Position numbers and translations under genes: made by a program
Shown: positions 1 through 8,345 of the stretch, piece by piece
Numbering within the stretch: position 1 is the first letter of the stretch
How the letters are laid out: every line of letters begins with the position of its first letter
The notes under the pieces: generated by a model
The model's input: the letters and a program-made list of their open reading frames with translations, nothing else
The model's database searches: none
What the model was told of the DNA's origin: nothing
DNA from: JALOTE01 sp031422195
Lineage (GTDB): Bacteria > Pseudomonadota > Alphaproteobacteria > Rhizobiales > Rhizobiaceae
NCBI GenBank assembly: GCA_031422195.1
Contig: JANOPZ010000088.1
Coordinates: 1-32,937, forward strand
DNA: 32,937 nucleotides
Reading direction: 5' to 3'

Positions 1-1094
1 TCTCGTACTTTGGCACAATTGCCGCGCACGGCCAGCCAGAACTGCTCGGCCTTTGGCCCTTCAATGCCCATCGCCGTCAATTGGCTTTGAACGGCATTAA
101 ACTCCTTGGCGTGAACCAGATTGGCTGTGAGTTGATCCAGATCAGCAGGGTCAAATTTGGCGGCAGACTTAGACACACCATCAAGCCGCAAATGCTTCGC
201 TAAGGTTTCCATATCGGGGTAAGCCACCACAGATTCAGATGTGCCGATCAGCACGGCCAGCGACGCCACCGCCATTGGCTCATGGCCAATCTCCGCAAGT
301 GAACCGAGCGACAATGCACCGGTGCGTTTTGAAAGGCCCTCACCTGTTGATGTAGTCAGCAGATTATGATGGCCAAAAGTTGGAACCGCTGCGTCCAGCG
401 CCTTGAAAATCGCAATCTGCACAGCAGTGTTGGTCACATGGTCATCGCCGCGCACAATATGCGTCACACCCATATCAATATCATCCACTACCGAAGGCAA
501 TGTATAGAGATAAGTGCCGTCTTCGCGCACCAAAACGGGATCAGAAAGCGAAGCCAAATCCGCCGATTGCGTGCCGCGCACCAAATCAGCCCAAATCACA
601 TCTGTGCGCACTGGTTTGAAAGGGTCACTTGCAAAATTCGGTAACAAAAACCGCCAATGCGGGCTTCGGCCTTCAGCCTCAAACTTGGCTTTGTCTTCGG
701 CGGTATATTTCAGCGCCTCGCGGCCATAGACCGGCGGGAGTTTGCGGGAGAGCAGAATCTTGCGCCGCAAATCAAGCTCTTCAGCGGTTTCATAACAAGG
801 GTAAAGAAGGCCCAGCGCTTTAAGCTTTGTCGCCGCCGCATTGTGGAATTCCTGCCGCTTGGATTGCCATTCCACGCGGTCAGGCGCCACGCCCAGCCAT
901 GCCAAATCCCGTGCAATAGCGTCTGCATATTCGATTTTGGACCGCGCCACGTCCGTGTCATCATAACGCAGAATAAATGTGCCGCCAACACGCACTTTGT
1001 GCAGCCAGTTAAACAACGCCGTGCGGGCATTGCCAATGTGGATATAGCCGGTGGGTGACGGCGCGAAACGGACAGTGACGGGTAATGTGCTCAT
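1..1094 (-). CDS. gltX: Glutamyl-tRNA synthetase, partial (C-terminus outside window)
   Basis: Charges tRNA-Glu (and in many alphaproteobacteria tRNA-Gln) with glutamate in the cytoplasm. The frame is open from an ATG at 1094 to the left edge, giving about 364 residues, so roughly the last quarter (part of the anticodon-binding region) is missing. The N-terminus reads VRFAPSPTGYIHIGNARTAL; HIGN at residues 19-22 is the class I HIGH signature, and GLSKRTG at about 253-259 is the KMSKR loop in the LSKR form. RGDDHVTNT near residue 215 is also typical of the family. Many alphaproteobacteria carry two gltX paralogues, and I cannot tell which one this is. The gene ends a minus-strand run that starts at nadE, with a short toxin-antitoxin pair in between. 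Confidence 0.95.
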   Translation of the reverse strand, partial: MSTLPVTVRFAPSPTGYIHIGNARTALFNWLHKVRVGGTFILRYDDTDVARSKIEYADAIARDLAWLGVAPDRVEWQSKRQEFHNAAATKLKALGLLYPCYETAEELDLRRKILLSRKLPPVYGREALKYTAEDKAKFEAEGRSPHWRFLLPNFASDPFKPVRTDVIWADLVRGTQSADLASLSDPVLVREDGTYLYTLPSVVDDIDMGVTHIVRGDDHVTNTAVQIAIFKALDAAVPTFGHHNLLTTSTGEGLSKRTGALSLGSLAEIGHEPMAVASLAVLIGTSESVVAYPDMETLAKHLRLDGVSKSAAKFDPADLDQLTANLVHAKEFNAVQSQLTAMGIEGPKAEQFWLAVRGNCAKVR

Positions 1095-1148
1095 ATGTGC
1101 GGGTTAATGGAGCCGCGCGCGATGTTCAAGGGGGCGAGCGCAAACCTG

Positions 1149-1478
1149 TCACTCAAACAGCGGTTGAACGCGCGCCAACACTTCATCCATAATAAATTCC
1201 GGCACTTTCTCAGAAAGTTTTGCGTTGCGAGCCCGCATATCAAGCGCACGAAGTTGATTGCACAATACAACACCTGTGGCGTTTGTTCCAGCGCCGGTGA
1301 GCGACACTGCAAAACCCTGATCACGCGCGAAATTACCACCAGAAGTGATCGGCGCAACAATTGGCGTGCCAAGCTGGTTGAAACTGCGCGGCGTCAAAAT
1401 CAGCACATAGCGCGGGTTGGCTTGCTCCCTGCCCTTGGTTGGGTTCAGGTCAACGTGCCAAATCTCGCCGCGCTCCAT
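1149..1478 (-). CDS. chpB: ChpB/PemK-type (MazF-like) endoribonuclease toxin
   Basis: A 109-residue protein of the CcdB/PemK beta-barrel fold, whose members cleave mRNA. The N-terminus RGEIWHVDLNPTKGREQ matches the family start, and FNQLGTPIVAPITSGGNFAR followed by GFAVSL closely resembles E. coli ChpB. The segment GVVLCNQLRALDMRARNAK carries the conserved NQ-R-D positions of the family. The length is normal and there is no disruption, so the toxin looks intact. Its ATG overlaps the antitoxin stop by one base (TGATG), which implies translational coupling. The family is clear; the exact RNA target site cannot be read from the sequence. Confidence 0.9.
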   Translation of the reverse strand: MERGEIWHVDLNPTKGREQANPRYVLILTPRSFNQLGTPIVAPITSGGNFARDQGFAVSLTGAGTNATGVVLCNQLRALDMRARNAKLSEKVPEFIMDEVLARVQPLFE

Positions 1479-1732
1479 CAGATTATCTCAAGCCCGACCG
1501 GGGCGGCATCATCCCATTGGCGCAAGTCTTCATCCGGTTCAGTTGGCGTGCACTGCGCAACTAATTCTTCCAACGTGTATTTGGGTCGGCGGCGCGGCTC
1601 AATTACCAAGCGGCCTTGGTCCAGCCAGAGTTCTACTTTTTCGTTAGCAGCAAGCCCAAGCCCATCCAAAACAGATTTAGGAATGGCCAGCATGACAGAA
1701 CCGCCAACTGTGCGCAAAGTTGAAGTAAGCAT
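1478..1732 (-). CDS. chpS: ChpS/MazE-type antitoxin (AbrB/SpoVT-like DNA-binding domain)
   Basis: An 84-residue antitoxin encoded just before its toxin. The first 50 residues (TLRTVGGSVMLAIPKSVLDG onward) form the swapped-hairpin AbrB-like DNA-binding domain. The C-terminal half, with YTLEELVAQC and an acidic tail ending VGLEII, resembles E. coli ChpS and should wrap the toxin. The ATG at 1732 has a good ribosome binding site (AGGAG about 8 bases upstream). An 18-base palindrome immediately upstream is the likely operator for autorepression. The pair sits between nadE and gltX, two housekeeping genes, as a compact cassette. Confidence 0.9.
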   Translation of the reverse strand: MLTSTLRTVGGSVMLAIPKSVLDGLGLAANEKVELWLDQGRLVIEPRRRPKYTLEELVAQCTPTEPDEDLRQWDDAAPVGLEII

Positions 1733-1743
1733 GAAAATCTCCT

Positions 1744-1761
1744 GTTATATATTTATATAAC
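1744..1761. promoter_or_regulatory. Palindrome upstream of the chpS-chpB pair, candidate operator
   Basis: The sequence gttatatatttatataac has perfect 8-base arms (gttatata / tatataac) around a 2-base centre. It lies directly upstream of the antitoxin ribosome binding site, where autoregulated toxin-antitoxin operons usually have their operator. It is very AT-rich and may also overlap the -10 region. Function is inferred from position and symmetry. Confidence 0.6.
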
Positions 1762-1776
1762 AAGATCAAAAGGTTT

Positions 1777-3453
1777 TCAACCCCTATCCCGAAACCTGTT
1801 CGTAATCGGATATCGTCTATCCCGCCCAAATGGTTTCCTTGTAATCTTCACGCCCGGAGCTGACTGGCGGCGCTTATATTCTGCCAAATAAAGCAAATGC
1901 TCAATGCGCTCGACGGTGGCTTTGTCATGCCCGCGCGTGATTATTGCGGCCACATCCATTTCGCGCTCAACCAAGCATTCCAAAATATCATCCAGAACCG
2001 GATATTCCGGCAGGGAATCCTGATCTTTCTGGTTGGGGCGTAACTCCGCCGACGGCGCTTTATCCAAAATTGAAACCGGGATCACTTCGCCCGATGGCCC
2101 CAGCGCACCTGCCGGAACATTCGAATTACGCCAGCGTGCTAACGCGTAAACCTGCATTTTATACAGGTCTTTGATCGGGTTAAACCCGCCGTTCATGTCG
2201 CCATAAAGCGTGCAATAGCCGACGCTCATCTCGCTCTTATTGCCGGTCGTTACCACCATTGAACCAAACTTGTTCGACACAGCCATAAGGATGGTTCCGC
2301 GCGCACGGCTTTGCAAATTTTCTTCCGTGATACCGGATTTCGTGCCCTCAAACACCGGGCCAAGCGCCTTCATAAAACCATCGACCGGCTCAAATATCGG
2401 CACGATCTCATAGCGGCAGCCAAGCGCAGCGGCGCAAGCTTTGGCATCCACCAAGCTGTCTTCGGATGTGTAGGTATACGGCATCATAATGCAGCGCACC
2501 CGCTCCTCGCCAAGCGCATCTACCGCCATCGCTGCACAAATGGCTGAATCAATGCCACCGGAAAGGCCGAGCACGACGTCTTTGAACCCGTTTTTATTGA
2601 CGTAATCACGAAGGCCCGTCACGCAGGCGCGCCAATCAGCTTCCGGCCCATCCGGGATGTGCGTTATCGGGCCTTGGTCGCACACCCAGCCGCTGGATTT
2701 GCGCCGCCAAACCGAGACTGACACCTGCTCTTCAAACTCACTCATTTGAAACGCCAGTGTTTTATCGGCATTTATGGCAAAGGAAGCACCATCAAAAACC
2801 AACTCATCTTGCCCGCAAATCTGGTTGGCATAAAGCAGCGGCAGGCCACTCTCGATCACTTGGCGCAGCACCACTTGCTGGCGGATGTCTTGCTTGCCGC
2901 GATAATAAGGCGAACCATTGGGAACGAGCAATAGTTCTGCGCCGGTTTCGCTCAGTGTTTCGCAAACGCCCAGATCGCCCCAGATATCTTCGCAAATTGG
3001 AATACCAACCCGCACACCGCGAATGGAAACCGGCCCCAGCATTTCACCAGCATCAAATACGCGTTTTTCGTCAAACTCGCCGTAATTTGGCAGATCAATT
3101 TTATGGCGCTCCGCAATCATTTTGCCGCCTTCAAGCACTTGCACAGCATTATGGAGTTTGTCACCACGTTGCACCGGCACACCAATAATGACCGCCGGTC
3201 CGCCATCAGCAGTATCGGCAGCAAACTCATCGACAGCCTTCATACAGGCGGCAATAAACGCGGGCTTCTTCACCAAATCTTCTGGCGGGTAGCCTGAGAT
3301 AAATAATTCAGTAAACAAGACAATATCCGCGCCTTGCCGCGCAGCATCAGCCCGCGCTTCACGGGCCTTGGCAAGGTTGCCTTTAATATCGCCCAGAGTA
3401 GGGTTGAGTTGAGCGGTGGCGATACGAAGAATGTCAGGGGCTTTTGTCATCAT
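1777..3453 (-). CDS. nadE: Glutamine-dependent NAD+ synthetase
   Basis: Converts nicotinic acid adenine dinucleotide to NAD+ using ATP and glutamine-derived ammonia, the last step of NAD synthesis. The 558 residues show two domains in order. The first (about 1-270) is a nitrilase-type glutaminase with Glu49 (FTELFISGYPPEDL), Lys117 (ERHKIDLPNYGEFDEKR) and Cys153 (IPICEDIWGD). The second (about 280-558) is a synthetase with the PP-loop SGGIDSA at 297-303 and GNKSEMSVGYCTLYGD further on. The length is normal for the alphaproteobacterial two-domain form. Two adjacent ATGs (3453 and 3450) are possible starts. Confidence 0.97.
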   Translation of the reverse strand: MMTKAPDILRIATAQLNPTLGDIKGNLAKAREARADAARQGADIVLFTELFISGYPPEDLVKKPAFIAACMKAVDEFAADTADGGPAVIIGVPVQRGDKLHNAVQVLEGGKMIAERHKIDLPNYGEFDEKRVFDAGEMLGPVSIRGVRVGIPICEDIWGDLGVCETLSETGAELLLVPNGSPYYRGKQDIRQQVVLRQVIESGLPLLYANQICGQDELVFDGASFAINADKTLAFQMSEFEEQVSVSVWRRKSSGWVCDQGPITHIPDGPEADWRACVTGLRDYVNKNGFKDVVLGLSGGIDSAICAAMAVDALGEERVRCIMMPYTYTSEDSLVDAKACAAALGCRYEIVPIFEPVDGFMKALGPVFEGTKSGITEENLQSRARGTILMAVSNKFGSMVVTTGNKSEMSVGYCTLYGDMNGGFNPIKDLYKMQVYALARWRNSNVPAGALGPSGEVIPVSILDKAPSAELRPNQKDQDSLPEYPVLDDILECLVEREMDVAAIITRGHDKATVERIEHLLYLAEYKRRQSAPGVKITRKPFGRDRRYPITNRFRDRG

Positions 3454-3493
3454 ACGTCTGAATTAGCGCGGCTTTGTGTTGCCTGCAATTGAT

Positions 3494-3844
3494 CTAAACA
3501 AAGAACCGCAGCCAAATAGCATAAAGCCAAACGCCGCCCGCAATAATGCAGGCAAGCAACACAGCAAGCGAGCCGCTATCCTTGGCAACGCGAATTTCGT
3601 CACGCATCTCACGGGTGACCGCGTTGCAGGCAGCTTCTATTGCGGTGTTCAAAATCTCCACCATCAATACCAGCAGCAAAGCTGCTAGCATAGCTAAATA
3701 AAATCCGAAGCTTGGCGCTATAAACCAGCCGACAGGAAACGCCAGCGCCAGCACTGTGAGTTCCTGTTGTACCGCTTTTTCATTGCCTGCCAAGTGCTTA
3801 AGCGCTCTTATGGAGTGGCCGAAAGCGTTGATTATACGTTCCAT
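3494..3844 (-). CDS. dgkA: Diacylglycerol kinase, inner-membrane type
   Basis: Phosphorylates diacylglycerol to phosphatidic acid, recycling lipid by-products of envelope synthesis. It is a small integral membrane protein of about 116 residues. The conserved core is visible: EILNTAIEAACNAV (the ExxNTAIE motif) and KDSGSLAVLL (usually KDxGSAAV). Three hydrophobic segments span roughly residues 38-58, 60-76 and 95-113. I prefer the second ATG (3844), giving MERIINAFGHSIRALK, because that matches the family N-terminus and has a purine-rich stretch upstream; an in-frame ATG at 3859 would add five residues. It lies downstream of no same-strand partner except nadE. Confidence 0.92.
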   Translation of the reverse strand: MERIINAFGHSIRALKHLAGNEKAVQQELTVLALAFPVGWFIAPSFGFYLAMLAALLLVLMVEILNTAIEAACNAVTREMRDEIRVAKDSGSLAVLLACIIAGGVWLYAIWLRFFV

Positions 3845-3938
3845 TCCAAACCCCAGCATACTAACGTTTCAACATGCTCCGCGCCGTCTTTTCGCCTATA
3901 TCTGCGTGCGAAAGCAAGCAGCCCCCTGGAGAGTTAAA

Positions 3939-4442
3939 ATGGCCACGGATAAAACACGCAATGCCGCCGAGCGCAAAGTGCTTAGCAATGCCAAAGCGCG
4001 ACTGACCATCGCCCGTGATATGAACACGGAATATCAATCCGCAGGCGGTTTTGGCGGCAGGCTTGCCGATGATATCACCCGCTGGGCTGGCTCCTGGGCA
4101 TTTATTTTGTTGTTTTTGGGCTTTCTTGTCCTTTGGGCGTTAATCAACACTGAACTTCTCGGCAGCGGTGCGTTTGACCCCTATCCCTTCATCTTTCTCA
4201 ACCTGATACTTTCAATGTTGGCTGCCCTTCAAGCACCGGTTATTTTGATGGCGGCAAACCGGCAATCTGCACGTGACCGCATCGACGCCCGTCACGATTA
4301 CGAAGTAAATTTGAAAGCCGAACTGGAAATAATGGCCTTGCACGACCGTATTGAAGATTTACGAACCAGCGAAATTGAAGAGATCAAAGCGACGCTCAAC
4401 CGCCTTGTTGCAGCGCTTGAACAGAGCAAGACCAAAAATTGA
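3939..4442 (+). CDS. DUF1003 family membrane protein
   Basis: A protein of 167 residues with the DUF1003 core: GSWAFILLFLGFLVLWALIN, then FDPYPFIFLNLILSMLAALQ and APVILMAANRQSARDR. Two transmembrane helices (about 51-70 and 83-104) are followed by a charged, helical, probably coiled-coil C-terminus (125-165). The family is widespread in the inner membrane, with no established biochemical function. The frame stays open back to 3756, but the ATG at 3939 has a ribosome binding site (GGAGAG) and matches family length; the earlier region overlaps dgkA on the other strand. Its stop overlaps the TTG start of the next gene, so the two are probably co-translated. Confidence 0.85.
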   Translation: MATDKTRNAAERKVLSNAKARLTIARDMNTEYQSAGGFGGRLADDITRWAGSWAFILLFLGFLVLWALINTELLGSGAFDPYPFIFLNLILSMLAALQAPVILMAANRQSARDRIDARHDYEVNLKAELEIMALHDRIEDLRTSEIEEIKATLNRLVAALEQSKTKN

Positions 4443-5014
4443 GCGAGTTTTTTCATCGTCTGGTTGAAAACTATGGCTTAATTGCTGTTTTTGTTGGTTG
4501 TTTGGCCGAAGGCGAAAGCGCTGCCACTTTGGCCGGGTTTTTCAGCCATCAAAATATCTTCAATGCGCCAGTCGCCGTCGTTACCGTGTTCACCGGCGCA
4601 TTTTTGGGCGATGTACTGGTTTATTGTCTTGGGCGCTATGCCGCTTCTTGGCCGTGGATGCAGCGTCAGTTTCAAAGGCCGGGCTTCGATAAACCCATGA
4701 GTTTTGTGCGCATGAATCCGATAAAGTCAGTTCTGATGAACCGCTATATTTATGGCTTGCGCTTCTTGGGCGGCGTTGCTGTTGGCATGGCCCGCATTCC
4801 GTTTGGCCTGTTTATGGCGTTGAACGCGGTTTCAGCCGTGGTTTGGACCGCAATATTTTTTAGCCTCGGTTATTTTTTGGGCGCAGGGGCCGAAACTGCC
4901 TTGGGCACAGAATTGTTGAAACACGAGCGCCTGCTGATTGGAATTGTGATCGGTCTGATCATAGCCTATGCCGCGCTGATTTACTCACGGCGATGGCGCG
5001 GTAAAAACATTTGA
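4439..5014 (+). CDS. DedA/SNARE-associated family membrane protein (TTG start)
   Basis: A polytopic inner-membrane protein of 191 residues. DedA-type proteins are linked to lipid flipping, membrane potential and envelope stress resistance. The sequence shows the family layout: an early acidic pair (FVGCLAEGESAATLAGFF), the GAFLGDVLVYCLGRYAA segment, then NRYIYGLRFLGGVAVGMARI, the counterpart of the R-x3-PG reentrant motif but with G in place of PG. It starts with TTG at 4439, overlapping the TGA of the DUF1003 gene (ATTGA); no ATG lies near enough to give a complete first helix. A second, diverged DedA gene lies at 17206-17739. Confidence 0.83.
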   Translation: MSEFFHRLVENYGLIAVFVGCLAEGESAATLAGFFSHQNIFNAPVAVVTVFTGAFLGDVLVYCLGRYAASWPWMQRQFQRPGFDKPMSFVRMNPIKSVLMNRYIYGLRFLGGVAVGMARIPFGLFMALNAVSAVVWTAIFFSLGYFLGAGAETALGTELLKHERLLIGIVIGLIIAYAALIYSRRWRGKNI

Positions 5015-5017
5015 GCC

Positions 5018-5821
5018 TTACGCCGCATTTGCAAAAGCATAGTGGTCATAAGCAAAAAAACCTGATTGCAAGGAGTGGTGCAACCGTGATGCAGTCACAT
5101 GCTCGCCCGCTGCCCCGAGCGCCGCAAAAAACGGCATGAAGTGCTCGGCTTCCGGATGATTTTCCTGTGCGAACGGCGCTTCAGTCTCCCAGTTCAATAG
5201 AGCCTCAATATCGCTTTTTGACACGCGGTCATAAATCCAAGCCACAAATTCAGCGCTGGCATTATCAATCATCGTATCAAATTTGGCATCACGCCCGCGC
5301 TGGAAAAACCCGCGCAGATTATGGGTGATGTGGCCGGAGCCAATAATCAGGACGCCCTCATCCGCCAGCGGCGCCAGCGCTTTGCCAATGGCATAATGGT
5401 GACGGGCGTCTTTGGTTGGATCAACTGAAACCACAACCACCGGAATATCCGCTTTGGGATAAGCCAAAATCAGCGGGTTCCACGTGCCGTGATCATAACC
5501 ACGCTTGGCCACACGTGTTGGGTTCAGCCCCGCATTAGCTAGTAGCGCGACTGCCCGCTCTGCCACTTCGGGCGAACCCGGCGCAGCGTAGATCATCTTG
5601 TAAAGTGCATCTTCAAACCCGCCAAAATCATAAATCATGGTCGGGCTTGGGTCGGTGACAACAGCAACACCCTCATGCTCAAAATGCGCGGAGATAACGA
5701 CGATGGCTTTTGGTCGCGGCAAATCTGCTGCCATGGTTTGCAAAAAATGCTTGGCCGGCAAATCGCTGAGCACGATGTTTGGTGCACCGTGAGAGATGAA
5801 TATTGAGGGAATGCGGGACAT
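5018..5821 (-). CDS. Class III extradiol dioxygenase, DODA (YgiD) type
   Basis: A 267-residue LigB-superfamily protein of the 4,5-DOPA dioxygenase-like group, which opens catechol rings using a single metal ion. Seen: IFISHGAPN with His11, VVISAHFEHEG with His46, GYDHGTWNPL with His111, and a GSGHITHNLR motif (His164, His167); family members bind the metal through histidines equivalent to the first ones. The ribosome binding site AGGAG precedes the ATG. The true substrate in bacteria is usually unknown. It lies at the 3' side of the pyrimidine cluster on the same strand, but an AT-rich gene and a 190-base gap separate it, so co-transcription is doubtful. Confidence 0.9.
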   Translation of the reverse strand: MSRIPSIFISHGAPNIVLSDLPAKHFLQTMAADLPRPKAIVVISAHFEHEGVAVVTDPSPTMIYDFGGFEDALYKMIYAAPGSPEVAERAVALLANAGLNPTRVAKRGYDHGTWNPLILAYPKADIPVVVVSVDPTKDARHHYAIGKALAPLADEGVLIIGSGHITHNLRGFFQRGRDAKFDTMIDNASAEFVAWIYDRVSKSDIEALLNWETEAPFAQENHPEAEHFMPFFAALGAAGEHVTASRLHHSLQSGFFAYDHYAFANAA

Positions 5822-5970
5822 TGGGGGAGCTCCTGTCGGAACGAATATAGGCCAATATCACCGTTCACAAAACATGCGATTTATGAGAATAAGTGTTCGA
5901 TTTATATGGACGACAACACAGATCATTGGATTTAGCCTACTACCACCCCTGACCCTACACCGGCGGGAAA

Positions 5971-5986
5971 GGCTGAGGATTCAGCC
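5971..5986 (-). terminator. Small hairpin after the orphan gene, weak terminator candidate
   Basis: ggctga-ggat-tcagcc forms a perfect 6-base stem with a 4-base loop, 25 bases past the stop of the minus-strand gene at 6012. On that strand it is followed only by TTTCCC, so the U-tract is poor. The rest of the 5822-6011 gap holds the ribosome binding site of the dioxygenase gene and no convincing ORF. Confidence 0.25.
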
Positions 5987-6011
5987 AATATAGATTATTT
6001 GACGGGCATCT

Positions 6012-6788
6012 TTATCGAGGTAATGCGCTAAGCAAAACAGGAACGATTGGTGTGCCAATGGTGACTAGGTTGGAGCCTAAAGTCGAATGAAGCAAGATCC
6101 GGTCCCATACGGCCTTTGTTTTTTCAGTCAAAGAGTCCCTCTCTTTTTCATCACTAATCTTGCCTAAAATTTGTGAAAAGGTCGCGAATAGAACTCTATA
6201 CCGGTCCCAAAAGTCAGCCTCACCGAAGTCCTCGTAAGTTTCGACAATATCCTTTAAATGGTTTACGTGTACTTTGATTATGTTTTTAACACGTTTTTCA
6301 ATTTCAGCTGATTTATCAAAGGCGTCCGAAGCGGATTTCAAAGTCTCAAATGCATCCTTTAAGCCCACTAAATCAGTATGAAAAATCTGATCATTTTGTA
6401 AACGCTCTGAAATCATATCCAACACGCTCAGCTGTAAGCTGTTAAAGTGATTGTTGAACACTTCGAGTGTAACTGCGCTTAGGTTTTGCTGACTGAACGC
6501 TCTGGATATCAAGTCGACTTGCTCTAGCCAACTTGATCTAACGCTTTCACGCGTCAAGCCCAAAACGCCAATTTCATCCTTAATGCCCTCGCAAAGCTTC
6601 AAGAATGACGCAATGAGTTCCAAATAGTCCTTTTTACCAACGGTTGAAGCGATTTTGTCTACAACGCTATGAAATGGTAGCTTACCAATTGCGTTACCAT
6701 GTAGATCCCCAACAACTGAACTTGTTTCAAGAATTTTGTTTATCAGCTGAATAAGTTTTGAAGCCGAGTCTACGCGCTCATTTTCCAC
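6012..6788 (-). CDS. Orphan helical protein, unrecognised
   Basis: I do not recognise this 258-residue protein. It has no signal peptide, clear transmembrane segment or metal-binding motif. It is rich in charged residues with leucine/isoleucine spacing typical of long helices (for example FETLKSASDAFDKSAEIEKR around residues 145-165). The C-terminus (LVTIGTPIVPVLLSAL) is hydrophobic and short. Its DNA is visibly richer in A and T than the flanking genes, and its codon choices differ (many AAA, TTT, ATT), which suggests recent transfer. Its start codon lies 3 bases after the hydA stop, so it may be carried in the hydA transcript. No function is proposed. Confidence 0.65.
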   Translation of the reverse strand: MENERVDSASKLIQLINKILETSSVVGDLHGNAIGKLPFHSVVDKIASTVGKKDYLELIASFLKLCEGIKDEIGVLGLTRESVRSSWLEQVDLISRAFSQQNLSAVTLEVFNNHFNSLQLSVLDMISERLQNDQIFHTDLVGLKDAFETLKSASDAFDKSAEIEKRVKNIIKVHVNHLKDIVETYEDFGEADFWDRYRVLFATFSQILGKISDEKERDSLTEKTKAVWDRILLHSTLGSNLVTIGTPIVPVLLSALPR

Positions 6789-6791
6789 TTT

Positions 6792-8261
6792 TCACACCCC
6801 GCTGGCCGGTATCCCCGTCCGCACCACCTTCCGTGGCGCTGTAATTTCTTTCCATGTCGACAGCGCCTTATTCACCGCTGTCACGGGCGGGCGCTTCACG
6901 AATTGGCCGTGGCCTTCAACACACAAATTGGCCCCATCGCTAAATGCAACGTGGCCGCGAGTCAGCACAAAGCGCGGCAGGCCTTTGACGTGTTTGCCTT
7001 CAAACACATTGTAATCAATGGCCGAATGCTGCGTTGCTGCCGATATCGTTTTCGATTTTTCAGGGTCCCACACCACCAGATCGGCATCAGCACCCACAAG
7101 CACTGCACCCTTTTTCGGGTACATATTCAATATCTTGGCTATGTTGGTTGAAGTTGCCGCCACAAACTCGTTCATGGTGATACGCCCGGTGTTGACGCCG
7201 TGCGTCCATAGCATCGCCATGCGGTCTTCAAGCCCGCCGGTTCCGTTGGGAATCTTCGTGAAATCGCCAATGCCAAAGCGTTTTTGTGTCGTTGTAAACG
7301 AGCAATGGTCCGTCGCCACCACTTGCAGCGAACCGGAAGAAAGTCCCGCCCACAGCGAATCCTGATGCAATTTATTGCGGAATGGCGGGCTCATCACGCG
7401 GCGTGCCGCATAATCCCAATCCTTGTTTTGGTATTCGCTATCGTCGAGCGTCAGGTGCTGGATCAATGGCTCGCCATAAACCCGCATGCCCTTCTGGCGC
7501 GCGCGGCGCACGGCCTCATGGCTCTGCTCACACGACAAATGCACGATATAAAGCGGCGTGCCAGTGATATCGGCGATCATTATGGCGCGGTTGGTGGCTT
7601 CTCCCTCCACTTCCGGCGGGCGCGAGTAGGCATGCGCCTCTGGGCCGGTGTGACCTTCGGCTAGCAACTTGGCCTGCATTTGCGCAACGACATCGCCGTT
7701 TTCAGCATGCACCATGGCAAGGCCGCCAAGCTCTGCGATGCGGGAGAACGATGAGAACATCTCATCATCATCCACCATCAATGCGCCCTTATAGGCCATG
7801 AAATGCTTGAACGAGTTGATGCCCTTGTCGTGCACCACCGTTGCCATTTCATCAAACACCTGCTTGCCCCACCAGGTGATCGCCATATGGAATGAATAAT
7901 CGCAATTGGCGCGGCTGGTTTTATTATCCCACATTGTCATCGCTTCGAGCAGCGATTGGCCGGGCGCAGGCAAACAAAAATCAACCACCATTGTTGTGCC
8001 GCCGGAAAGCGCCGCGCGGGTGCCGGACTCAAAATCATCCTTGGAATAAGTGCCCATGAACGGCATTTCGAGGTGGGTGTGCGGGTCAATCCCGCCCGGC
8101 ATGATATAGCAGCCAGTCGCATCCAGCTCGGTGCCACCGGAAAGGTTTTCGCCGATTTCAACGATCTTTCCGCCGGATATTTTGACATCTGATTGATAGG
8201 TCAGATCAGCGGTAACGATGGTTCCGTTGCGGATGATGGTTAAAGCGTTTGACGTAGTCAT
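6792..8261 (-). CDS. hydA: Dihydropyrimidinase (D-hydantoinase)
   Basis: Hydrolyses 5,6-dihydrouracil to N-carbamoyl-beta-alanine, step two of reductive pyrimidine breakdown. The 489 residues show the cyclic amidohydrolase fold: GGIDPHTHLEMPF with His61 and His63, GINSFKHFMAYKG with Lys152 as the probable carboxylated bridging lysine, MVHAENGDVV and VATDHCSF, which supply further metal ligands. N- and C-terminal beta-sandwich segments are complete, ending KVVRTGIPASGV. The length and motifs match dihydropyrimidinases of alphaproteobacteria better than allantoinases. Upstream partners preT/preA and the amidohydrolase support pyrimidine use. The first 30 codons are duplicated at 10026-10151. 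Confidence 0.95.
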   Translation of the reverse strand: MTTSNALTIIRNGTIVTADLTYQSDVKISGGKIVEIGENLSGGTELDATGCYIMPGGIDPHTHLEMPFMGTYSKDDFESGTRAALSGGTTMVVDFCLPAPGQSLLEAMTMWDNKTSRANCDYSFHMAITWWGKQVFDEMATVVHDKGINSFKHFMAYKGALMVDDDEMFSSFSRIAELGGLAMVHAENGDVVAQMQAKLLAEGHTGPEAHAYSRPPEVEGEATNRAIMIADITGTPLYIVHLSCEQSHEAVRRARQKGMRVYGEPLIQHLTLDDSEYQNKDWDYAARRVMSPPFRNKLHQDSLWAGLSSGSLQVVATDHCSFTTTQKRFGIGDFTKIPNGTGGLEDRMAMLWTHGVNTGRITMNEFVAATSTNIAKILNMYPKKGAVLVGADADLVVWDPEKSKTISAATQHSAIDYNVFEGKHVKGLPRFVLTRGHVAFSDGANLCVEGHGQFVKRPPVTAVNKALSTWKEITAPRKVVRTGIPASGV

Positions 8262-8345
8262 AGTTGAGCCCCAAGAGACGTTTTGCGTTCCTCATTTGAG
8301 AGCGAAATAGTATCAAACGCAACAGGCTATCGTGCCCAAGTGCAA

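Noticed and set aside
1095..1760. Long plus-strand ORF of 221 codons across the toxin-antitoxin pair
   Set aside because: It is a shadow of the minus-strand genes chpB and chpS; its translation resembles no protein family.
3756..3938. N-terminal extension of the DUF1003 protein
   Set aside because: It would overlap dgkA on the other strand; ATG 3939 has GGAGAG and gives the usual family length.
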